Shown here piece by piece: positions 1-9,851 of a stretch of DNA of 27,838 bases. The notes under the pieces were generated by a model. That model saw nothing but the letters and a program-made list of their open reading frames with translations. It searched no databases and had not been told where the DNA came from. Position numbers and translations under genes: made by a program. The stretch's first letter is position 1. Every line of letters begins with the position of its first letter. This stretch comes from Priapulus caudatus. Its lineage: Eukaryota > Priapulida > Priapulimorpha > Priapulimorphida > Priapulidae. The stretch covers positions 12,090 through 39,927 of the forward strand of contig NW_014578186.1 of NCBI RefSeq assembly GCF_000485595.1. Direction: 5' to 3'.

Positions 1-18
1 CACACACACACACACACT
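1..18. repeat. (CA)n microsatellite at window edge
   Basis: Uninterrupted CA dinucleotides run from the left edge, so the tract probably continues outside the window. Confidence 0.9.
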
Positions 19-129
19 GTGTGTATAAGCTTTGTATGGACACGTTACTTATTGCTTTTCTGTCCAACTAATCTATATGTTCTCGCGGCCTGCCAGGACC
101 GCTTATAGTGGAATATGGAACATGCAGCG

Positions 130-290
130 GTCGCAGAGCGCTGGGGGAAGCGGAGAAGGAGAGAGGGGCGCGGCCGAGAGCAATAGAGGGCGAGCGAGAG
201 AGAGCGAGAGAGAGAGAAAGCGAGAGAAAAAGAAAGCGAAAGAGAGAGAGGGAGCGAGAGAGAGGGAGAGACGTGCTCCCCGCATGACGG
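130..290. repeat. GA-rich low-complexity tract
   Basis: Almost pure purine on the plus strand: GAGA, GAAA and GCGAGA units. Open frames over this tract translate to Arg/Glu or Ser/Leu runs and are not genes. Confidence 0.85.
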
Positions 291-319
291 CTGCTGCGCT
301 TATAAACAAATTCCAAAAA

Positions 320-585
320 TTTTGACTGAAGATTCTGTAATTAACAAATGAGTAACAAGTGAGCCTTAGATAATAACAATACGTAAGGCGCACGTTAAGA
401 GATTGGTTATACTGACACAGTTACGCAATGTAGGCTGAACGCTTGTATTGATATTGATCGGATGTTGACTATAGCAATATGACAAATAGCTGAATGTAGC
501 AATAGCGCTATAACGGGCGATTGTAAGGAAAGTTTGTTTAGAACTCTGTCAATACCAGGTCGTCAATAGAGCAGTAGTTTCTTGC
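320..585. other. unique intergenic sequence, nothing recognised
   Basis: Moderately AT-rich non-repetitive DNA with no open frame of interest, no RNA-like fold that I can see, and no splice-bounded coding segment. Confidence 0.5.
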
Positions 586-595
586 ACTCACGCTC

Positions 596-665
596 ACCCA
601 CTCTCACCCACCCACCCACGCACGAACGCACGCACGCTCGCACGCACGCACGCACGCACGCACGG
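596..665. repeat. CACC/CACG tetranucleotide repeat
   Basis: Short CACC units pass into (CGCA)n repeats with a few substitutions, followed by an ACA-rich tail to about 700. Confidence 0.85.
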
Positions 666-724
666 ACACATACCAGCAGGCACGCACGCACAGAGACACA
701 GACACCAGTATAGAAACATATAAA

Positions 725-1065
725 ACTAGAGCACTCGGAGAGCACAGACCTCCGCCAAGCCAGCTGAATTCTCTCAATGTGAAATTTTTTATTAATTAAT
801 TAATTAAGTGGAAAAATTAATTAATTAATTAATTAATTAAATAATTAATTGGATCCGGATTAGTGCGAGCGTGCAGGTGGTGGAGGACTGTGGTTGCCCC
901 TTAGCCTGTAGTTGCGTGTTTGTAAGTCTACAGCCAGCGCACCTAGCGGAAGTGAACTGAAACGTGCATGGTAACACACAAACCCACAAACACACAAACC
1001 AACACTCAAAGACACGCCGGTGAAAACATAACCTCCGCCAAGCCCCTGGCGGAGGTAATTATATG
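725..1065. repeat. dispersed repeat with paired CTCCGCCAAGCC motifs
   Basis: The 13-mer CCTCCGCCAAGCC occurs at about 748 beside 'cactcggagagcacaga' and again near 1031. At the second site CCTCCGCCA and TGGCGGAGG form a perfect 9-bp hairpin around a short AGCCCC loop. The reverse complement of 960-1062 reads as a GGCGGAGGTTATGTTTTCAC segment followed by a GTTT-rich stretch. Similar sequences recur as high-copy interspersed repeats in several marine invertebrate genomes; I recall this rather than having searched it. No transposase-like frame is present, so it would be non-autonomous. Confidence 0.45.
786..852. repeat. (TTAA)n tetranucleotide tract, self-complementary
   Basis: Two blocks of TTAATTAA units, separated by a short GTGGAAAAA spacer, are complementary and can fold back on each other. 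The tract lies inside the dispersed repeat. Confidence 0.85.
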
Positions 1066-1485
1066 CACAGAGGCGCGCACGGACACAAATACGCGTACAG
1101 GCACGTACGCACCGATACACGCACCACAGATATATCTAGGGCCTATTATTAATCATTCCTACAACACGGATAATAATTTAGAATCGGGACGCAATTAAAA
1201 TCTTACATCTCTCGTGAAGGCCGCGTGACGTATGACGTGTACCGGCGTCATTGTTGTTACATGCCGCCGCCAGCTGTCGCCACCGGAATACTAATATCTG
1301 TCATTAATCCGAGCGCACGCGTTTTTTTCTCATCTATATTCTGAACCTGAGTAGATTCACGCTCGCGTCGTTCCCCTCTACTCCTTCTCCTCTCCCCTTG
1401 CTTTCCTCTCCCCCTCCCCTCCTCTGCTATGAAACAACGACCCCATTAGCGTAATGGAGCCAGCATCGTCCTAGTTTAACTCTAT
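1066..1485. other. intergenic, no gene seen
   Basis: Mixed-composition DNA with a pyrimidine-rich patch at 1370-1430. I found no coding segment with credible splice borders. Confidence 0.5.
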
Positions 1486-1628
1486 ACTTTCTCTCTCTCT
1501 CTCTCTCCTTCTCTTTTCATGTTTCTTCATCGTGAGGTATAAGCCGTAAGCCGTATTTCTAACCTGCAAGCATATCAAAACACGACCTGTGTGTACGGAG
1601 AGAGGGAGTAAGCTAGAGAAATAGACAA

Positions 1629-1714
<86 letters not shown>

Positions 1715-2100
1715 AGACGGGGAGATTTGTTGTTGCCCAGTATGGTAACCTCACAGGTGGGCACATTCACTCGCGCTCAGCAGGCGTTAACTATATACCA
1801 TATGAAGGGCAAGTCTCTCTCTCTCTCGTCTCTCTCTCTCTCTGCTCTCTGTCTCTCTTTCTCTCTTCTCTCTCTCTCTCTCTCTCTGCTCTGCTCTCTC
1901 TGCTCTTCTGTACTGCCTACTCACTCTCTTCCAATCTTTCTCTCCGCTCCGGCGCTCCAGCCCTCTCTTTCTCTGTCTATGCTATCTGGTTCTCTGCTCT
2001 GCTCTCTCTCTCTTCTCTGCTCCTCTTCTCCTCTCTCTGTATTTGCTCTCTGCATCTCAGCTGGGCCTCCTCTCTCTGGCGGGGCTCGCTATCTGCGCCT
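1486..2100. repeat. CT and GA dinucleotide tracts
   Basis: CT repeats at 1486-1512, GA repeats at 1633-1714, and imperfect CT repeats from 1815 to about 2050. The opposite-strand tracts at 1633-1714 and 1815-1885 are complementary and could pair. Frames across them encode only Ser/Leu or Arg/Glu. Confidence 0.85.
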
Positions 2101-2149
2101 CCCCCCAGGGCCATCTCCCCACTCTCCGTCCACTTCATCCTCTCCTCCG

Positions 2150-3645
2150 CATCAGCTAGCTTGGCCCGGTCCTCCGTCTCCCCACCCTCGGCCCACTCTC
2201 GTCCTCCCTTTCGGCTCGCGTATCTGCCCGCTCCCCCATCTCCCCAGCGTGCTCACCGCACTCTCTCCTCCTCTCGCTCGCTAGCTGGGCCCGCCTCGCT
2301 CCATCTCCCACCCTCCCCACTCTCCTCGCTCCTTTCGCGTCGGCTAGCTTGCCCTACCCCCATCTCACCCACCCTCGCCTACTCTCCTCCTCCGCTTTGC
2401 GGCTCGCTAGCTGCCCGCTACCCCATCTCCCCACCCTCACCACTCTGCTCCTCCGCTTTCAGCTGCGCGGTTAGCTGGCGCCCCTCCTCCTGCTCCCGCA
2501 CCCTCAAACCACTCTGCTCCTCCCTTTCGCTGCTAGCTGGGCCGCCTCGCCCCATGCTGCCCACCCTCTACCTACTTCTCGCTCCCTCTCGCTCGCGATA
2601 GCTGCCGACCCTCCCGTCCATCTGGCCCCACCCTCCCCACTCTCTCAGCTCCTTTCGCATATCGCGTAGCTGCCCGCTCCCCCCATCTCCCGCCACCCTC
2701 CCTAGCTCTCTCTTCGCGACTTTCGGCTCGCTAGCTGCCTCGCCTGCCCCCCTGCTCCCACCCTCCCTACTCTTCTCCCTCCTCTCGCTCGCTAGCTGCG
2801 CCCCTCCTGCCATCTCCCGCAACTCAGTCCCAATCTCTCCTCGCGGCTTATCGCCATCGCTAGCTGCCGCGCTCCCCCATCTCCCCGCACCGCTCCCTAC
2901 TCTCTCTCCCTTTCGCTGCGTAGCTGCCCCCCCCATCTCCGCCACCCTCCCTACTCTGCTCCATCGCTCTCGCTCGCTAGGCTGCCCTCCCCCATCTCTT
3001 CCCCCTGCTCCCCTTCCGCCTCTCGCTCGCGATAGCTGCCGCTCTCACCATCTCCCACCCTCCCCACTTCTGATCCCTAAACCTGCTGCGCTCGCTAGCT
3101 GCCCCCTCACCCATCTCCCCACCCTCCCCACTGCTCTCTACTCTCTGCTCGCTAAGCTGCCCCCTCCTGCCCCCAACTCTCCCCACCCTTCCCAATCTCT
3201 CCTACCTCTCGCTCGCGTAGCCTGCCTCCCCATTCCCCACGCCTCCACTGTTCGCCACCTTCTCCTACGCTCGTAGCTTGCCGCCCCTTTCCCATCTCCC
3301 CACCCTCCCCACTCTCTTCCTCCACTCTCAGCCGCTCCATAGCTGCCTCCTCCCCATCCCCCACGCCTCGCCACTCTCTCCGCCCTCTTCGGCTCGCTAG
3401 CTGCCCCCTCCCCCTCTCCCCACCTCCCACTCTCTCCTCTCTCTCGGCTGCTAGCTGCCACCCTCCCCATCTCCCCACCCTCGCCCACTCTCTATTCCGT
3501 TCGCGTCATCGCTAGCTGGCCCTGCTCGCCCGCATCTCCCCACCCCTCCCCCTCTCTCCTCCTTGCTACGCTCGCTAGCTGCCCCTCCGCGCATCTCCGC
3601 CACCCTCCCCACTCTCTCGCCTGCGTTCTCAGTGCACTAGCTAGG
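2150..3645. repeat. decayed ~62-bp minisatellite (CTCGCTAGCTGCC...CCCCATCTCCC)
   Basis: The landmark CTCGCTAGCTGCC, or close variants, recurs about 24 times with a mean spacing near 62 bp, for example near 2275, 2405, 2730, 2790, 3090, 3393 and 3572. Each unit continues as pyrimidine-rich CCCCATCTCCCCACCCTCCC and CACTCTC. Copies differ mostly by one-base insertions and deletions, which could be real decay or long-read error. Long frames here shift between units and are artefacts of composition. Confidence 0.8.
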
Positions 3646-4004
3646 GCATCAATGACCGCACTTACGCGGGTTGTCGGACGGAGTTAAGCTTGACGACGGT
3701 ATATTAAGCAGGCTGACAGCCGAATATGCTAGTTTCTCGTTTTCTATGCGATTATAAATGTCTTGCCACTGATTACGTGCTAAGCTTTCGCTCTCTGCTC
3801 TGCTCTCTCTTCTCTTCTCTCTCTTTCTCTCGGGTTCACTTCCTTTTCTCTTCGCCTTCTCGCGCTCCTCTCTCTCTCTCTTCCTCACCTCGCCACCCTG
3901 TGTGATGCTATCGCTCTAGCATCTCTGTCCTCTTCCTCCTGCGCGCGCTCTCTCTCTGCTACCTCTCATCTTTTTTCACTTACGAGAGACGCTCTCTCTC
4001 TCTT

Positions 4005-4053
<49 letters not shown>

Positions 4054-4190
4054 CTCGCCCTTTTCATTCGCCCCTCTCGGTCGCTCACTTTCTGTAGATC
4101 TCCCCCACTCTTTATGTTTGTGCGGGCGCGAGTGGTGGCGGCGGTGTGTTTCAAACGTCGGTTTATACAGTTCAGTGGGCACGGCTCTAC
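3646..4190. other. upstream flank of the chitin deacetylase gene
   Basis: It contains unique sequence at 3646-3780 and CT-rich stretches at 3785-4048, including an almost pure (CT)n run at about 4005-4048. It then becomes mixed sequence up to a TATA-like site. No separate gene is supported. Confidence 0.5.
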
Positions 4191-4197
4191 TATATAA
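4191..4197 (+). promoter_or_regulatory. candidate TATA box of the chitin deacetylase gene
   Basis: TATATAA lies 108 bp upstream of the ATG. A start site 25-31 bp downstream would fall near 4220 and give a 5' UTR of about 85 bp. That UTR would hold the (CCG)n run at 4270-4292. This is inferred from sequence only. Confidence 0.4.
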
Positions 4198-4269
4198 CCG
4201 GTGACGGAGACACACACATTTACACATAGGTGCGCGGTCATCTCGCCACCCCCACAGCCTCACCACTCG

Positions 4270-4292
4270 CCGCCGCCGCCGCCGCCGCCGCC
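4270..4292. repeat. (CCG)n trinucleotide in the 5' UTR
   Basis: Seven or more CGC/CCG units end 12 bp upstream of the start codon. As GC-rich leader sequence it could affect translation; that is inference. Confidence 0.8.
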
Positions 4293-4304
4293 ACCTCAAC
4301 GACC

Positions 4305-4338
4305 ATGAAGATCCTCATCGTCGTCTGCACACTTGCTG
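4305..4338 (+). CDS. chitin deacetylase-like exon 1 (start and signal peptide)
   Basis: The ATG is in a good context (ACCATGA) after a CCG run. It encodes the first eleven residues and leaves phase 1 at a consensus donor, G|GTAAGT. Joining to exon 2 completes a hydrophobic signal peptide, which supports both borders. Confidence 0.88.
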
Positions 4339-4471
4339 GTAAGTAGTTTCTCATTTATTATCTATGTTCATTTATAAATATGTATTTGTGTATAATATAT
4401 ATTTATTATATATATATATCTATATTATATCATATATATAATATATCATGTATATTATAACAATATATATT

Positions 4472-4510
<39 letters not shown>

Positions 4511-4724
4511 TTAGATATTTATTCATATATATTTATTTAAATAGCAGCACTGATAGCGCCCTGGTGCTGGCGTTTTAGAACGATCGTTAAGTTAGCAAGA
4601 ATCACTATAGAAGTTTCACTAAGAACGGTCTAGGTCGAAGGTTCAGCACTCCAGGAATTTAATCTTTGTATCAATCATCGATCCTAACAATAGCTTCTCA
4701 TGATCATACATACACACCACACAT

Positions 4725-4758
<34 letters not shown>

Positions 4759-6192
4759 GCACCGACACACACAACTACACACACACACAGCACACACACA
4801 CACAGCACCGCACACACACAAAGCCAAAACGAGAAACAGGTGGCAGAAACAGGGAAACCCTACCAAGAAAAACCGCTAATTGCAATTATAGAAAAGAACT
4901 GCGTTTGAGAAAATTCGTTATTTTTGAGCGCGTGTAAAAACACCGGCGGCCCTTCCCCCGGCGCGCGGCCGTCAGTCCTCTGTTACTCGTTATCCACATC
5001 TTCAAACGCTTCTCAACATTTACGGCTTCAATGCACTGGCTGTCACGCGCGGTTCTCTTCTGCTCATCGTGTTTTTCAACCTTGACGATGACGTAATAGC
5101 GTGATGCGATGACGTGATGACGTTGATGACGTGATGACGTGATGACGTGATGACTGCTGATGAGCGTGATGTACGTGATGACGTGATGACGTGATGACGT
5201 GATGACGTGATGACGTGATGACGTGATGACGTGGAATGAGCTGATGACGTGATGACGCGATGACGTGATGACGTGATGACGTGATGACGTGATGACGTAG
5301 ATGACGTGATGACGTGATGACGTGATGACGTGCTGACTGTGACTGACGTGATGGACGTGATGACGTGATGACGTGATGACGTGATGACGCGATGACGAGA
5401 TGACGTGATGATGTGATGACGTGATGTGATGACGTGATGACGCGATGACGTGATGACGTGATGACGTGACTCATATACCGCGTTGTTTGTTATTCACTGT
5501 CCGTCGCGTCCTGTGATGTCTATGCTCGTGACGATTGCATCTTTTCATAGCCGTTCCATGTTGCGTCGTAATCGTACCGTGTTGTTATAGTTATTGCGCG
5601 ATATAACGTTACGGTTACGTTACGTGTTTGTCAGTTGCATGATTATGTAACGATCAAGTGTTGCATGGTGAGAGTTACGTGCTGTTAGGTTAAGGCTGCA
5701 TGCGTGTCATGCCATGTTTATATTACGTGTTGTCGTAAGTGTTGCATGCTAACGTTACGTGTTGCTACGTGACACAGTTGTGTGTGCCGCCGCCGTGCCG
5801 CATAAACGGCTGGGTGTGCCGCTGACGGCCGAGGATGACTGTAACCCAAACATCGGTGCACTGAACTACTCCGCTGATCCTAACCATTGCCAGATATTCT
5901 ACCAGTGCGACCACGGATGGCCCAAGATCAAGTAAGTTATATATATATTATATATAGTGAGTGAGAGAGATAGGGGAGAGAAGGGAGACACCGGGAGGGA
6001 GGAGGTGTGTATTTCATGCTCCTCATGTAGGACATTCGTATTGCGGCGACCAGGAGATATCATGAAAGCTTCGTAACTACTGGATGAGATATACCAATCA
6101 ACATGCTAACACCACGGGCCGTATGCTAGCCTCCCCCTCACACACACACACACGCGGCGCGCGTGCACGCACGCTCGTAGCGCACACGCACA

Positions 6193-6231
<39 letters not shown>

Positions 6232-6240
6232 CACACAACG

Positions 6241-6303
<63 letters not shown>

Positions 6304-9300
6304 TGACGCAACGTTAGTTGTTGCCTGCATCAGTGTGCTGTGAAATATTGTAAAGGTTTTATCGCGTGATATTCTGACGCGCGTTTCGCTTATCGGATGC
6401 GCTGGTCGAGGGGAAGATATGAAAGCAGGACCAACAGCATTCATGATAGCTTCAGTATGAGCCTAATAGCTAGATGAATACCAAGCTGTGTGTATTAGCT
6501 GCTGGCTGGATGAGGCCACGCCCATGTCTGAGTCTTGATAGATGGTTTCTAAGTCATACATTAGCTGCAGTGATTAGACTTTAAAATTGCGCGTCTTTTA
6601 TCGTAACCTCATCATCATCATCTGCTGCTGCTGCTGTTGCACACGCCCACCAATCACTGCGGGCGCCCTCTGTTAACGCGTGTTACCATGGCGACAGGTC
6701 TGTCCCGGGATACGGTGTGGACGCCGACAGAGGAGAGATGCCTGGATCCATACGACGCAGAAAATGTGATCTGTGCCTACGTGCGGCCCGAGAGACCGAT
6801 CGTAATCGGTGCAGACGGGGAGGAGATCATTCAATGTAAGCTTATTTACTATTCTCTGCCGCCCCTCTCTACCCCTCTCCATCTGCTCTCTCTCGTCTTC
6901 TCTCTCTGTGTCATTTTTTTCTTTCTCCCTCTCTCTCTCCCTTCTTTACCCCCTCTCTATCTATATTAAATCTCTCTCTCTCCTGTCTCTCACTCTCTCT
7001 CTCCTGCTTTCTCATCTGCTATCCTGCGCTCTCTCGCGCTCTCTATTTCTTAACCCTCCAATTCTCTGCGCTTCGCTAATTTCATCTCTATGCAGGCGTC
7101 AACGCACGAGGGACGAGGTATAATATCTGTTTATTTTCTGCCAATAAACGGTCGCAATTTTCCGATCGATGTTTAATATCGGTGATGGCAGTGAAGCGAT
7201 ATTTTCCTCCCGGGAGATTTCTAAAGATAGGGATGAAGAGTTAATGGCGTGTGTGTGTATGTGCATGCGTGCGTGCGTGTGTGGGGGAGGCGTGTGTCGG
7301 GAGGCGTGTGTGGGGAGGCGTGTGTGGGGGAGCGTGTGTGGGGGGAGCGTGTGTGGGGAAGGCGTGTGTGGGGAGGCGTTGTGGTGGGGAGGCTGTGTGT
7401 GGGAGGCGTGTGGGGGGAGCGTGTGTGGGGGACGCGTGTGTGGGGGAGGCGTGTGTGTGTGTGCATGCGTGCGTGCCGTGTGTGGGGGAGGCGTGTGTGG
7501 GGGAGGCGTGTGTGGGGAGGCGTGTGTGGGGAGGCGTGTGGAGGAGCGTGTGTGGGGACGGCAGTGGTGGGGGAGGCGTGTGTGGGGAGGCGTGTGTGGG
7601 AGGCGCGTGTGTGGGGGAGGCGTGTGTGGGGGGGCGTGTGTGGGGAGGCGTGTGTGGGGAAGGCGTGTGTGGGGGAGGCGTGTGTGGGGGAGGCGTGTGT
7701 GGCGGAGGCGTGTGTGGGAGGCGTGTGTGGGGAGGCGTGTGTGGCGGGTGCAGGCGTTGTGGGGAGGCGTGTGTGGGGGAGGCGTGTGGGGCGGAGGCGG
7801 TTGTGGGGAGGTGTGTGTGGGCAGGCGTGTGTGCGGGAGCTTGTGTGGGGGAGGCGTGTGTGGGGAGGGCGTGTGTGGGGAAGGCGGTGTGGGTAGGTGT
7901 GAGTGGGGAGGGCGTGTGTGGGGGAGGCGCGTGGTGGGGATGCGTGTGTGGGGAGGCGTGTGTGGGGGAGGCGTGTGTGGGAGGCGTGTGTAGAGGAGGC
8001 GTGTGGGGGGGAAGGCGGCGTGTGGGGAGGCGTGTATGGGGGAGGCGTGTGTGGGGAGACGTGTGTGGCGGGAGGCGTGTGTGGGGGAGGCGTGTGTGGG
8101 GGAGGCGTGTGTGGGGAAGGCGTGTGTGGAGGAGGCGTGTGTGGGGAAGCGTGTGTGGGAGGCGTGTGGGGGGAGGCGTGTGTGGGGGAGGCGTGTGTGA
8201 TGTAGAGAGAACGATATAACGCGTATTATACGTCACGCCTCATTGTGCGGCATCCATCGTGTATATACGTCACGCCTCATATGTGCGGGCATCATCCACC
8301 GGCGCGCCAATATTATATATGATATAATATATTATACTGATCACCACTCTACGCGTCTGCGGTTGTGCGTGTGTTCGTGCCAGTGCGTGTGTGCGTGTGT
8401 GTGTGGCGTGTGGGTGCGTCGTGTTCGTGCGTGTGCGTGGTGTGCGTGTGCGCGCTGCGTGTGTATTTAACAAACAGGTTCGATACCCTACTAACCCCCC
8501 CCCCCCCTCCCGCCGCGCGGCTGCCCCGGCCGCGCCGCCGTCGCCGAGGTCCGTCGCGTCAACTTACAGAGAAAAACGGCGCGTGTTTTCTAATATCGTG
8601 ATCATTTATTCACGTGTGACTCTGCGTTTTCAAACCTTGTCGCCTTGCGTTATCGACTTCGCATTCTGCGCAGCCATCACTACAGAGTGTTCGCGTCGGC
8701 CAAAAATCATCTAAGAAATTAATTATTAATTAACATTAAGAAAATTAATCTAATTTATTGAAGCTATACATTCAAACCAAAGATTAACGTGCGGGTGGGT
8801 GAGGAGATGGTAGCAGCTGTATCATAGTTATATTCTAGCATCGTGCAACTGTGTTTATTGCTTGCTATCTACTGCAGTGTAGCGAGGCGTGTGAGTTTCA
8901 GTGTGAGAGTGGCGAGGATTGCTATCCTTACACGGGAGTATGTGACGTACACCGCACTGCACAGAGCGCATCAGATGAACTCGACTGCGGTATTTATATA
9001 TATACAAATCAATCAATCAATCAATCAATCGAATATATATATACACAAATAAATTAAATAAATATATTCGTCTGCTAATATACCTCTACACCACAGGCCG
9101 GCACCATGCGACGAGAATAACTGCAGGCTTCCTAACTGCCGCTGCACGTCTGGCCGACATACCTGGGGACTCACACCCACGAGGTTCCAGCAGCTAGTGA
9201 TGCTCGGCCTGGACGAAGCTGTGAGATTAGAAGACTAAACCACCTCTACCAACAGATCTTCAAGAAGGTAGCGACGCCATGGCGCAAACACGGATATAAA

Positions 9301-9761
9301 CCAAATTTAAATATGACATGCAGGGCATATAACAGGGAAAATGAATCAATAGAATGAAATAAATGATTAATAATAAATATGTGGAAAAATAATATACCAT
9401 ATATACATTCAACATGAACTGACGTCATCCAGGTCGGAGCTGGCAGAGCGACAGAGGGAGCACACGCACGAACCCGGACGGCTGCCCCCTGGTGGGCACT
9501 TTCTTCACTAGCCATCAGTCACGGACTGTGCGCTGTACAAAGTCTTTACTCAGAAGGCAACGAGTTTGCCACGCACTCCGTCAGGTGAGCAGCGATGACC
9601 GTCACGCGCCGTCTGCGATGCATGTTGCTTGTGTTACGGATTGGATGGCGAGGCTCGCGTGAGATCACGAGATGTGTATATAAATAATAATAATATATAT
9701 GCTGTCTCTGTCTCTCTCCCGCACAGTAAGCGACTGNNNNNNNNNNNNNNNNNNNNNNNNN

Positions 9762-9851
<90 letters not shown>

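Larger units (their letters stand above)
4339..5777 (+). other. deacetylase intron 1
   Basis: GTAAGT donor and GACACAG acceptor. It carries AT repeats (4378-4465), a GATA tetranucleotide run (about 4472-4510), a CA-rich tract (4712-4822), the GATGACGT array, and at 5590-5775 loosely repeated GTTACGTGTTG words. Confidence 0.8.
6241..9736 (+). other. first copy of a duplicated block, probable assembly artefact
   Basis: From the CA/TA tract to CACAGTAAGCGACTG this segment repeats 9762-12536 in order, introns included. The length difference of about 720 bp is accounted for by a longer GGCGTGTGTGGGGGA minisatellite here. Unlike the second copy, it has frequent one- and two-base indels, many in G or C runs, that break all its exons. 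It ends exactly at a run of 25 Ns. A contig end extended with noisy reads that overlaps the next contig, but was not merged, explains all of this. Confidence 0.85.

Noticed and set aside
1727-3488. Several long open frames, 70-185 residues
   Set aside because: Composed only of Ser/Leu/Pro or Arg/Glu/Gly from CT repeats and the 62-bp minisatellite.
7169-8236. Long open frames on both strands of 200-330 residues
   Set aside because: They are repeats of the 16-bp GGCGTGTGTGGGGGAG unit read in all frames (Cys/Val/Gly or His/Pro/Thr). Unit length changes shift the frame and there is no domain or splice context.
6698-9736. A second, tandem deacetylase gene or alternative exon set
   Set aside because: Lacks exons 1, 2 and most of 7, every exon is shifted, and it ends at an N gap. 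A duplicate of one locus created in assembly is far simpler.
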